A stretch of 64,000 nt of DNA, from assembly GCA_905250885.1 (NCBI GenBank), contig CAJNOQ010000080.1:1-64000 (forward strand). The letters run 5' to 3'. This DNA comes from Didymodactylos carnosus (taxonomy: Eukaryota; Rotifera; Eurotatoria; Philodinida; Philodinidae). The notes beneath the pieces were generated by a model, which made no database searches, was not told the origin of the DNA, and was given only the letters and a program-made list of their open reading frames with translations. The translations under genes and the position numbers were made by a program. Shown in pieces: positions 14,580 through 26,174 of this stretch (the stretch's first letter is position 1; each line of letters starts with the position of its first letter).

Positions 14580-15610
14580 TTTCACGTGTTAACTATTTTT
14601 TAACACATTTAACAGCATTAAATATTAATAAACTTACACGCGTTAATTGACTTAAAAAAAAGGCTTCGAATGCGTTTATATGCGTTAAATTTAGCATATC
14701 TAATATAAACGAGAAGGTTGTAATCAATTAAAAAAAAACGTTTTTAATGCGCTAAAAGAAATTAAAATGGATTGTTTAATACATTAGCCTAATGAAATAA
14801 CGTGTTTCAGTCTCATATTAAATTATTTTAATGCTATGTTAAAATGAAATTAATGAAGAACGTTTTTAACATGTTTTGATGATGACTTTTAACGTCTTAA
14901 AAACTCAACACTATTCAATGCGTTAAAAATTTTAATACATTCAAATGTATTAAAATTATCTAATTCATAAAAAAACATTAAATATTAATACGTGACTACA
15001 TTCATAGATGACCGTATCAAGAGAAGACGTCAATTTATTTAGACAAATTTCTATGTCCTCTATATCTTAGACCAAAACCGTTTTGAGAGAAATTCAACGG
15101 CATTGTACGAAAAAAGTAAGAACATTCGTTTATACAATGCTAGAGTATCATTTTTGTTTTTAAAAATCATTAAGATGTTCACATTCATTAATTTTTAACT
15201 CATATAAACTCATCCGATGACTCTTAAAATCTGTGAACATATCGAATAGAAGAAAAATATTTTTAATCCATTCAAATACGTTAAATGATTTCACACGTTT
15301 GAATATATTAAATTTTAAGACGTGTGAATGTATCAAAATTAATCTGAATACATGTGAATGAAAATATTTTTTATGCATTCAAACGTGTGAAAAAATTTAA
15401 AATTTTTTTTGTTTTTAAAAGTTTAAATGCGTTATTTATTAAGACATTTGAAGGTGTTGGATTATGTAAACGATACATTAGAAAAGTTAACATTTAAAAT
15501 TTCCAAATGCATTAACTTTTAACATATGTGAAATCGTGAAGAACTTTTTTAATGCATTCAGACAAATTAAAGGTACAAAATGTCGATTTTAATACATTCA
15601 AAGAAAACTT
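14580..15610. repeat. Field of degenerate palindromic word repeats
   Basis: Over about 1 kb the same short word recurs many times in both orientations, roughly TTTAATGCATTCAAACGTG followed by TTAAA, with variants such as ATTCAAATGTATTAAAAT, AATGCGTTAAA and ACGTGTGAATG. Because the core is near-palindromic, copies pair with each other on one strand and the region could fold into several hairpins. Spacing is irregular, so it is not an ordinary tandem satellite. No open frame or coding similarity is visible. The edges are approximate, and no clear terminal inverted repeats or target duplication were found. It resembles in style the palindromic MITEs at 25.9 and 39.9 kb but uses a different word. 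Confidence 0.55.
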
Positions 15611-16326
15611 TTTTATTCACAAGAAGAAAAGATTCTAGTGAAAGATCTTCTACAATCCAAATGTAGTTTGTTCAAAAATCTTAGGATAATTGTCTCTATG
15701 ATTATTTATATTAACGATTGACAATAATCGCAATAAACTAATTCGCTTTTGCTATCAAACATGTCAATTGTAAGTAGAAAAATTGACTTTTCATTAGGAT
15801 AAAAACTAGGACGTTTTAAACATACTTCTCCTGTATATCATAATTGAAGAAGAATATAAATCGAAGAAAACTACTATGACTATCATTATAAACTAAATAA
15901 ATTTTACCTTTTGAAATATATCATATCAGATTATTCAATAGATTACAAAAATAAAAATATATATTTAATCATCTTTATACAAAATAATGTCAATAAATAT
16001 AGAAAAGAATTACGAATATGTATGAAAAATTATCTGAAAAAATAAAATAGAAAAATGAATTTTTGCATCGTCGAATAAATTAAAATACAGATAACATGAT
16101 TAATGAATGTATGAACAAAGTTTTTGAATTAAAAAAGTTATTTTGTTTTTGGATAATAAATTTATTTTAAAAGATCAAATAAACTGAAATCAAGTCCCAT
16201 ACTTAAAAGACAAAAACAATAACGACAATAATGTAAAACATCAGAACAATAAATTAACGATTTTACTTTAAAAAACAAACAAATTTGTCTTTGAAGACTA
16301 AACATTAAACCATGATTTTTCTCAGA
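15611..16326. other. Intergenic DNA 3' of TMEM258
   Basis: AT-rich flank and probable 3' untranslated region of TMEM258. No gene was recognised. Confidence 0.5.
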
Positions 16327-16706
16327 TCATACATAAATACCCACCCATAACAATAGAAATAAACCACCGAATCCAAGAAATATTGAAGCTACTCTAAAAA
16401 TATATTTAAAAATTTAATTATTAATATTTTAATAATAATTTTATTAAATCAATTACTTACGCGGCAATTAATATTTCTTTTTTGAAATTACGATTATATT
16501 TACTTGAAGTTGTTTCATAAACAAAAAACCATGACATAACAAATATGCCAATACCTAAAAGATAAAATAAACAAATAGAACTAAACAGTACAAAGAGAAA
16601 AAAAATAAGATTATATACCAAGCAATATTATACTCAATGTTGGATAAGCACTTGGATTTACTGGACTAACATAACGATTCATTTGATCAACATTTAAACG
16701 AACCAT
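16327..16706 (-). CDS. TMEM258: TMEM258 (Kuduk), oligosaccharyltransferase subunit
   Basis: Three exons (16619-16706, 16461-16554, 16327-16393) join in frame to 82 residues; the human protein has 79. Conserved landmarks are [12 protein letters not shown] near the N-terminus, the first membrane helix ending [14 protein letters not shown], and a second helix, [21 protein letters not shown], at the C-terminus. TMEM258 is a small two-helix subunit of the ER oligosaccharyltransferase, next to the catalytic STT3, and supports N-glycosylation and ER homeostasis. The ATG at 16706 adds eight residues (MVRLNVDQ) before the Met aligned with the internal Met of the human protein; either could be used. 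MDH2 lies upstream on the same strand with 566 bp between the coding regions, so the two have separate promoters. Confidence 0.93.
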
Positions 16707-17272
16707 GTCTAATCTTTCTAAGTATGTAAAGGGCTAATAAAATTGTATCTAAATAAACATAAATAAAAGTGATACAACAAAATCATAATTAGTATTTGAG
16801 AAAAAAGTTATTTCGAAAAATGATCAAAAATCTTATACTATATATGTCCAGTGTAAGATATGAATAAAAATCCAGAAGATATATTTTTGAATTATGCCTG
16901 CTTTTGAATAAATCATAAAAGAAGAAATATAAAAAAACGTTTCTTCTATATTCTAATAATTTTTGAGGAAAACTATAACTTAATTATTGTCTTAAATGCC
17001 ATGATTTTCGAAAGTATGTTAGAACAGTCAAATAATAATAAACAAAAGGTCAAAAATACAACTTGAAGATAAAGAAAAATGTAAGATACACATAAATTAA
17101 AAAAAAAAGGTGGAGAAAAACGAGTAAAATGTGCACATAGTTGTTGTTTTTTTCCATAACGTAACATACGCATTTATATATATATATACCAGATCTATAC
17201 TAAAAGCGACTAATTTTTTTGATGGCGCCCTCGAAGTTCAAGAGTAAAAAATAAAATATTTAAATTGAATGT

Positions 17273-18927
17273 TTATTTTGATTGTTTTTGAAGATAGGCT
17301 TTAGCAAATTCTTCGCCTTTTTTAATATTACTGGTTAATTCGGATTTTGCATCTCCTATTAATTTTGTTTCATATTCTGATAATTTTCCGATACCGTGTG
17401 AACGTTCAACACCATTACGCTAGACAAATCAAAAACAAATAAATGAGATATGAATGTGTTATTAGCAGATAAAAACATAACTTACACCAAATAACAATGG
17501 TGTTGCAAAATATCTGAATTCGGTTTCTTGTGATGATATATAACCACATTCAACAACTCCTTCTTTTCCACTTAATGCTTCTAGTACTGAAAATGCAAAT
17601 CTTGCACCAGCATGAGCCATTGACAATGTTGCTGAACCAGTGCCAGCTTTTGCTTCGACAACTTCAGTACCAGCATTCTGAATACGCTTTGTTAGACTCT
17701 CTAACTCTTGCTAAAACAAATAATAGATTTTAATACATCGTAATTTAGTTTAATCCATATCTTTTTCCCTGTTGTTCAAGTTGATGAAGCCATGGGTATG
17801 AATCACGAACTTTATAGCGTACAGTTGCTCGAAATAAAGAACTTTCCTATTATACTAATTAAATTCTCTTCTTTGGATACAGAAGTATAAGTGAAGAGAT
17901 CCAGCTTTTCGGATAAGCTGAACAACTCATCTGTAGTAAATAGAGAATACTTAGATTTTGGTACCTTTGAAAACGAAACAGGTGGTGATACTTGTGATAA
18001 TAAGGGAATGATACTGTTTCCTGCATGTCCACCAATCACTGGTACAAACACACGTGTTGGATCTAAACCCTAAAAAACAAGACGAAAATAAAACATTGCA
18101 TAAGTTTATATAAGTTGTCTAGGTTAACTTACTTTTGCTTCAGCAACAAACGTGGCTGATCGAACAACATCCAATGTCGTTACACCAACAACTTTCTTTT
18201 CGTCAAATACACCGTGGTGTTTCATTATTTCACAGGCAATTGGAACAGTTGAATTTACCTAGATAATGAGAAAACCAACATTCATAAATATATTCGATAC
18301 TAATATCATAAAACAGTTTACCGGATTTGCGATAATAGCTATCAATGCTCGTGGACAATTCTTAGCACAAGATGAAATAAGATCAGCTACGATTGTTGCA
18401 TTTGTGTTGAACAAATCGTCTCTGGTCATACCTGATAGAGAAAAAAATTTAGTTTCTTGTTTTCCAATCAATCATAGTATATGGGTTTTATGTTTTTTAC
18501 CTGGTTTTCTTGGCACACCAGCCGGTATTATAACTAATTCCATTCCTTTTAATGCATCACCTAACTGTTCTTGACCGACATATGCTTTCACTTTTGCCCG
18601 TGTTTCAATATGACTAAGATCGGCTCCAACGCCTTTTGTGTGTTGAATATCATACAATGACAAATCACTAATCAACGGACTTAATTTGAGTAACAATGAA
18701 AGAGGCTGTCCAATACCACCCGATGCACCCAAAACGGCAACTTTTCTCTATAAGTGTAGAAGAAAACCAATCTTAAGTATATAATAAACTCACATATGCC
18801 AGAAAAAAAGAAAATAAATCATACTCACTGAAAATGATCCTGCCTCTCGAGTTGATGAAGCATATCGTACGAGTTTTGGGCCAACTGTGCAAACAACATT
18901 GCCAAGCAGAGATGTTGCCTTATTCAT
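17273..18927 (-). CDS. MDH2: Mitochondrial malate dehydrogenase
   Basis: At least seven exons encode the mitochondrial NAD malate dehydrogenase of the TCA cycle and malate-aspartate shuttle. Exon 1 (18829-18927, 33 residues) is a matrix-targeting leader with Arg/Ser and no acidic residue before position 28. The mature protein opens [14 protein letters not shown], the Rossmann loop. PRKPGMTRDD holds the substrate arginines, [11 protein letters not shown] the nucleotide contact, [11 protein letters not shown] the catalytic Asp and [16 protein letters not shown] the catalytic His. [17 protein letters not shown] and GVVECGYI complete the family pattern. The last exon gives [16 protein letters not shown] and a basic C-terminus. 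Length and motifs match the animal enzyme closely. The intron between SPPVSFSK and [10 protein letters not shown] is longer (about 250 bp) and carries a protein-like fragment (see findings), but the join matches the human sequence without a gap. Confidence 0.95.
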
Positions 18928-21438
18928 TGTTTAATACACAGAAATAAAAACAAACAATATAAAACATGAGTAAAAACAAAACATAAGGGAATGAAAGACT
19001 ATAGTGATATCGACAAAGAGAACAGAACGTCTAGGCAAACGTAAAGATTTTCAGCGATTTAAAAATACTTTCTTTCATAAAGCATATTTAGCGACTTTCT
19101 GTACTTGTTTCACATCAGGTGATCTTCTATACAGGGTTGCAAACAAAAATATTTGATTAAGACTGACACCGTTGTGTCAATGCCAGTGATGTGTCCGATC
19201 CATACTGACAATAAGCATCTGACTAGACGTTCAAGAAAGCCACATTTGTAATAAGGATTTTGAGTCAAGTGTATTATATTAAGCTTAACGCGGAGAATGA
19301 AATAAGTTTACAACGCATTGTTTGTGACAATTCTGATGTGATATAACTATCTCGATTGGTACTTTTAATAAGGGACCTCTGACAGGAAAAAAGATCTTTT
19401 TACTTCGCATCCGATTTTAATAAGACTTACAACAGATGTGTCATGTCAAGTGTTAGAAATGTCGCGATAGTTTAAAAATAAAAACATTTTGGGATCGATT
19501 AATGGACGTAGGTTTTTGATTTTAGGTCTCTTGTCTATTACTTTTTATAGCTTTCCGAAGCTGAAAACCATGAAAAAGATGCTGCTTATGTTTTCCCCTG
19601 CCATGGCGGCCTTACTAGCATCATGGGAAACAGACTTGGCACTTTAATCCATCATCAAAAACTAAAATATGCCGTAATTTTTACCGTATTTCTAACCGTC
19701 AGGTGCGCTTTGTTTGAATCACAAATCGTAAAATTTCCGCTCTGACATTGATTCCGCATCGGAAAACGTACCATGAAAAACATTAAAGTTTCAATTAAAA
19801 ACAGTGACGGTAATGCGTCTGTGGTTATTCTCTAATTCACGTGCTCAATGAACAAATCTCTCTACATAATGACCACTAAAACAGGCCCTGTCACTACATC
19901 AGTATGAGGAGCGCAAATTACAACATTTCCATTCGACCATTTGAGTAACAGAATATGAAGTTCTTTCCATGATTTCTAGCCTAAACGTTGGTTAGATTCT
20001 ACTGGTACTAACAAGGCATGAACACAGTCCTAACGTATATCGACTTTGAAACTCCACTTCTCTCCATTCAACATAAGCTAGCACCATTTCCGCGTGGCGT
20101 GGCTTTGTTGTTCATTTAAGTTCCATAAAAGTTTGTCCTCCAGCGGTGTGTTTTATCCATAGTTTGTGAAGATTTGCGACAGATCGGTAGCGCTAAACAC
20201 AATAAAATCCACTATTTTAATTTGCCGTAATTTGTTTGATTTAACTTCTCTTTTCATAAGGAGCTACTTAATAAGAGTGAAAAAGAGGACGCACGTAGAC
20301 GATATCATCTGATGTGATTCGTTTCAAAGATCAAACTTTGTTCATTTCTGATTGGTTAGTTTGACAGTTTTCTGTCAGAGTTAATCTAGCGTCATTTTTG
20401 GGATATATTATATCGAAGCTCTGAATTATATTGTTGACATGACCCAAAAGATATCGATTCCGTGGCTGCTGTGTCGTTGTCGTCGTGCATTCCAATACTG
20501 TCTGCTAGCCAATGACAGACAGCTTGACTTCTGCAGTCTTAGCTGGTTATTTTTCTTTCTCCAAAGCTGATTCTCAATCTCTATGGCATCTCAGACCATA
20601 ATCGTTTTCCTGCTGTACTCTAAATGCATTGACAGATTGAGTTAAAAATATAGTATAAGACTTTATGACGGTTTAATTCTCTGATTCAATTGCGCCACGC
20701 CACTCCTGTATCGACTATCAATGGGAAAGAGGTGGAAGTTCCTGGTTGGAAAAAAATTAAATATTAGCAACACGTGAAAGGAGGAGAGTGGTTTAAGAGT
20801 TTATTTCGCTTCGACTTTTGTCAACATTTTGTTCTCTTTTATTTACGCATAATGTGTATTCTGAACGCTTATTGATACAGTTCTTATCGTTTATTCAAAA
20901 CATATTTCAGTGAATAGTTTAAACGCAAGTAGGAATAGTATCGCTTTTTTGTATCATCATCCCTGAAAATAAGTAATACTTCTACGGTATATTTTGTATT
21001 TACGGTTGACTGTAAAAGAATAACGGTTTATATAGTTTTAATGGATTTGTTTTTGTAATGAATAAGATTTTTGATTAGGATCTTTATCAACTTTGCCACC
21101 TTGAAAAGTTCAAAAAGCGGAAAATAGTTTTTATTTCATGCTATTTTTCATAACGCCGTAACTATCATTTCACACTCGAAGGTTCACTGATTTTATTCGC
21201 ACAAAAATACAGAACGACACAATAGAAATAGCACTACCGTACTCGTTGTTTTTTAAAAGACAGTAAATAGCTGTTAACTTTTTATGATAATAGATGCGAT
21301 GCTTGTACATCTCTAGATATGAGAATGATGAATCATTGGTGGCAACTCTGATCTTTCTTATATTATGTTTTATATGGCGATTTTTGTTCCAACTTGTAAA
21401 TATTGTCATTGATTTGTTTTAGATCATAAAGCCTAATC
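18928..21438. other. Divergent MDH2-PDIA6 intergenic region
   Basis: This 2.5-kb space separates two divergent genes and must hold both promoters. From about 19.5 to 20.7 kb the base composition is noticeably less AT-rich than elsewhere, which suggests inserted foreign or transposon DNA. No long open frame, terminal repeat or family motif was recognised. Confidence 0.45.
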
Positions 21439-24210
21439 ATGTTGATATATTTATCGCTGGCATTACTCTGTTTATCTTATTCTCATGTGCATAGTTTTTA
21501 CAGTTCAAGTGATGATGTTATTTCATTAGATCCAACGAATTTTGATCGATTGGTTATACAAAGTTCTGATCTTTGGATTGTGGAATTTTACGCTCCATGG
21601 TGGTAAGTAATAATTTATTGATTACCAGAAATATTATTTTCTAATCAAGCTACAATCAATATCTTCCATGCGAAATCTGCGAAGAATAAAGCTATTGTTT
21701 CTTAACTATTTTAGTGGACATTGTCAGTCATTAACGCCAGAAGTATGTAATAATTAATGTGACGATGTATCGCCATTCTTATTCCAAAATTTTTTTAGTG
21801 GAAAAAAGCTGCAACAGCTTTGAAAGGAATCGTCAAATTAGGAGCTGTTGATGCTGATCAGCATAAATCTTTGGGAGGTCAATACGGTGTTTCTGGATTT
21901 CCTACTATTAAAATATTTGGCACGAACAAGCATTCACCAAAAGACTTTCAGGGTGCACGTACAGCGGACGCCATCATTGAGCAAGCATTAGCACATCTGA
22001 GACAGATAGTCAATGATAGATTAGGAAAACGTGGTGGTGGTGGCGGTAGTAGTGGTGGTAATGGGGGAAGTGGCAGTGGCAGCAATAAAGACGTTGTTGA
22101 ACTCACAGACAGCAATTTTGAATCTACCGTTTTGAATTCCGAAGATCTCTGGCTCGTCGAATTTTAGTAAGTTTTTTCCTTAAAGTAACTGATAGTCCTT
22201 ACTAATTCTATTTTCTTAATTCTAGTGCTCCATGGTGTGGACGTAAGTAAACAATTATCTTCACAAATTTGAAGTGTACTATTCTTGTTATTACTTGTCT
22301 TTTCCAGACTGTAAGAATTTAGCACCAGAATGGGAAAAAGCAGCCACAGAATTAAAAGGCAAAGTGAAATTAGGTGCATTGGATGCAACGGTACATACAC
22401 AAATGGCCCAACGTTATGAAGTACGTGGCTTTCCAACAATTAAAATGTTTGCAGCTGGAAGAAAAGATGGACAAGCTCAAGAATATGACGGTGGTCGTAC
22501 AGCAAACGTAAGTTAGGTCAATTATTTATAAAAAATATTTATTGAGACATTATTTCGATACTTTCAGGATATTGTCACATGGGCATTAGACAAATTTGCT
22601 ATTAACATACCGGCACCTGACATCCTTGAAATAACTAATCAAGAAATTTTAGATAAAACATGTCAAGACAAGCCACTGTGTATTGTCTCATTTTTACCCT
22701 ATATATTAGATTGTCAATCAAAATGTCGCAATGATCATTTAACAATGTTAAAAGGTATGGCTGAAAAATATAAACGTAATCAATGGGGATGGTTATGGGT
22801 TGAAGCATTCAAACAAGAACAATTGGAAAAAGCGGTAATACTAAATTTCTAATTTATGAATTTGACACTATTTTTGTCAAGGAGGAAAGAACAGCATCAG
22901 TACCTACAGAAATGTTGAAGGTGTACAGTTCAAGATGGCGGATAGAGCGCCAGATTAATATTATCTAACGAATAACTTTTGCTCTTATTCATTCACAAAT
23001 CTTTCATTATTTATTTCAAACAGCCATTCCAAATTTCAGTCATACTTTTCTAACTGAGCAAAAAAGATTTTTTTCCTATTGGTAGAATCATTTGCTAAAT
23101 ATTCGAATTTAAGAGATTTTAGTGACTCTCTTTCTATTAGATATGTCAGAACTTTTTGATCCGTATTGCAATTAGGTTTTGGGAAGAACTGAGAGATTTT
23201 TGCTATCAGATAATGAAACGTTGAGAATTTAGAATTTTTTCAATAGAATGGTTTTATTTAGAGCTTTTCGTAATTCATTTTGAAGAAAACGTTTTCGGAA
23301 AAGCGTATAATCCTATTTCTTTTGGACTAAATTTTAAGTTTTTAGAAATCGAGTTTCAGTAAAGAGATAAATTAGTTTAAAAAAATAAACAGTCAGCAGA
23401 GCTTGAAAAAGTGAACAGAGTTTGCAGAAGTTTGGAGTTATAACTTTAGATAGCTTATGCTAATTCTTTTTTAGTTTTGTTGTAGGAAACTTCTCTCTTC
23501 TTGTACGATTGTTCCTTTTTTAACGTTTACTTATTCGAACATCGTTCTCTACTGTTAAAATTCTATCAGACGAACAGAGAGTTGAACTCACGAGAGCAAA
23601 CAAATAATTTTCTTGAGTTTGTTCTGTTTTTAAGCTTGTTCTCTTATCCAGAAAATAGGTTCATTGCTCAAATGGGACGATCTTAGCTATTTTTTTCTCA
23701 TAGACGGTAATGTTCCATCTAAAATGAGTACTTCTTAAAAATGATAAAAACGTACTTGAAGTAATAAAAAGTATTAAAAAAATTTCTTTCAGTGAAACAG
23801 AATTCAAACTCTCGATGTATGCGTTATCTTGGACTTTGAGTGCTAAAAAACATCGAAAAGTACTCTTTCTGCCATGTTACTGTTCATTTGTTTCATGCTT
23901 TTTGTAGCTGGGAATTGGTGGGTTTGGATATCCTGCGCAAGTTGCTATCAATTCTCGAAAAGGAAAATATGTTGTTTTGAAAGGTTCATTTAGTGAACAA
24001 GGCATTGGTTCATTTATGAAAGAATTATCTACTGGACGAATATCCAGTCCATCTGAACCGCTGGCCGATAATAAATTACCAACAATTGTTGATAGTCAAC
24101 CATGGGATGGAAAAGATGGTGCACTGGATATTGTTGAAGATATTGATTTAAGCGATGTTGATATGGATGAAGATGACAGTAGTACGAATAAAAAGAAAGT
24201 TGAACTTTGA
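21439..24210 (+). CDS. PDIA6: Protein disulfide isomerase A6 (P5)
   Basis: Seven exons (21439-21602, 21715-21742, 21799-22166, 22226-22242, 22308-22507, 22568-22834, 23908-24210) join in frame to 448 residues; human PDIA6 has 440. A signal peptide (about 1-20) is followed by [20 protein letters not shown]. There are two thioredoxin domains, each with an APWCGHC active site. A Gly/Ser linker (about 166-188) separates them. A third, non-catalytic domain holds WGWLWVEAF and [19 protein letters not shown], and the end is acidic ([13 protein letters not shown]). PDIA6 forms and rearranges disulfides in the ER and modulates IRE1/PERK signalling. The C-terminal KVEL is a variant of the KDEL retrieval signal. 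Both CXXC sites sit at exon junctions, the second on a 17-nt exon. The last intron (22835-23907, 1,073 bp) is over ten times longer than most of the others. Confidence 0.95.
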
Positions 24211-25888
24211 ATGAGTTCATAAGAAAATAGACATTGTCTTTACATATCAACGCTACATCTAAGTCCATTGACCAAATGAATTGTTGGATAGTGCTCACTA
24301 TAAATCCTTTTTATTCATTTGTTCAAATCTCATGTTATACTCATGTCACAAAAAATTGGTGATCGTTCTGATAATTGACGAATGCGCATACACATCGTTA
24401 TGCTTAGCTAGGCTTTCATTTTCGTCTTTTTTGTTTAATGTTAAAGTTTGCTTTTTGTTTGTATTTTTTAAGTTTTTATATAATGTTACTTGACTACAAA
24501 ACTTGCATTCCTAGAAAAACTGTTCTTTTAGAACCAGCATTCTTATTCCAAATTTTCACATTAAATAGTGTTAATTAGTAGATGATAACTTCTGGTATCC
24601 GAGAAATGTTGACCGTCCGTTGTACCACCTATTGGTCATTTTATCAAGAACAACTTGATTTCTGAGAGCTGAAAGTGATCTCTTTTAAAATGTTCAGTTT
24701 ACTTAGTTTTTTTGTTACGAATGACTTGTCTGGTTGTGTTTGTCTTTATTTATTGTTATGTTGTTATTGTATATTTTTTTTGTTTTTTGAATGAGAATAT
24801 TTCATTCGGTTGTTATCAAATATGACATTTTCATTGTTATTATCACATCTTCTTTCATTGTTCAGCAACAAACAACGACAAAACATCCCGTTTTTTCTTG
24901 CGTTCGTCTACTGTTACTCGCTTAGGCTTCTCTAGATTAATAAACTGGTCAAAAACTGAATAATTTCTGATGACTAAAGAGGAAAATACTTATCTCTTTT
25001 TAAATTTTAATTGAATGTGACACTTTAGATTGAAAAACTCAATAAAGGATATTATTTTTAACCATCTGAGTTTTCCTAATCAGCTTCATACATTGGAAAT
25101 TGGTAAATTAGGGCAGAACATTTACATAAATAACTTACGATAAATATCGCTGATAAGGCTTTTGAACGCGCATTCAAATATTTTGGTTCAAAAAATCGAT
25201 AAACATTTATACTTCTTTTACCCGAAAAAATCTTCATTATGATTTAGTTAGCGAAAGTGTCATCAAGATCCACTAGAACAGTCATCGAATCAATTTTTTC
25301 CCTGAGCTAGAGTAGATGAATAAGAACAATGTTATTTTGCATTCTAACATTTTCTTTTTTTTGTTTTTGTAATTTTCCCATGTTTTCTTAAGACTTCTTT
25401 CCTGCAAAAAAATTCAAGTTTTCTTACCAGACGTGGAGTTTGCGATAGGACGCATCATCAGATAGCATGAAGTGTGTCCTTTCAGAAAATATAACATTTA
25501 TTACCTAAATTTTAAATCTCATCAGTTTATTAGTAGTTTTACTGAAAGTTCTACCAAAATTAGCAAGGTTTTAGCCATATTTTCCGTTTTTGCCATGGAT
25601 CTAGACGACTACAATTTTGACAGTTATTAGAGAGGATATTAAGCTCATGTTATTCATTATTTTGTTGAAAAAGCTTTTTGAGCTAAATTTCACTCGGTTT
25701 TTCTAAGAAGAATTAGAAGAATTTAAAAAAATCTTCACCATTTGTAAATAATGGACATATTTTAGCCAGGCCACTTTGGATAAGCTAATACATCCTTTCG
25801 CAATCGTGTAGCCTTGGTAATGAGAGTAACTTGTGAGCAGTTGTTGAATATTTATTCTATGTAGGAATTTTTTAGGGATAGAGAAGTA
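24211..25888. other. Intergenic DNA 3' of PDIA6
   Basis: AT-rich flank containing the PDIA6 3' untranslated region. No gene was seen. Confidence 0.5.
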
Positions 25889-26174
25889 CCCCGGTCAAAC
25901 AAATCGTATACGATCGTATCTAAATTAGACAAAATCATATCAGATCGTATGAAAATCATAGATGAATCGTGGTATCTGATTTGTCCTCTGGATCGTATAA
26001 TACGATCTTTGTAGATCATATACGATCATACAACTTCGTATGAAATCGTATAGTACGAACCAGAGGACAAATCAGACACTATGATTCGTATGTAAATCAT
26101 ACATAATCATATATGGTTTCGTACGATTCGTATACGACCTTGTACAATCGGATAGTACGATTCAATCACCTGGG
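25889..26174. mobile_element. Foldback MITE with TA target duplication and repeated palindromic word
   Basis: A 286-bp non-coding element lies between two TA dinucleotides (25887-25888 and 26175-26176). The ends are imperfect inverted repeats: CCCCGGTCAAACAAATCGTA on the left against CCCAGGTGATTGAATCGTA read inward from the right. Inside is a perfect 17-bp inverted pair (25975-25991 and 26060-26076, TCTGATTTGTCCTCTGG). Nearly all other sequence is variants of AATCGTATACGATT in both orientations, so the whole element can fold on itself. TA duplication and a short inverted-repeat body are typical of MITEs mobilised by Tc1/mariner-type transposases. No transposase is encoded. Confidence 0.75.

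Noticed and set aside
19500-20700. GC-richer block between MDH2 and PDIA6 as a transposon
   Set aside because: The composition shift is real, but no terminal repeats, target duplication or coding remnant could be found to support a named element.
16327-24210. ER glycosylation/folding gene cluster (TMEM258, PDIA6)
   Set aside because: Only two intact ER genes are close, with mitochondrial MDH2 between them and independent promoters, so chance neighbourhood is enough.
24029-24298. Minus-strand open frame over the last PDIA6 exon
   Set aside because: Antisense shadow of a well-supported coding exon.
25438-25475. Second hammerhead-like string (minus-strand CTGATGA with a small hairpin)
   Set aside because: The CUGAUGA box and a short GCG/CGC stem are present, but the GAAA box is replaced by AAAC and the flanks cannot form stem I.
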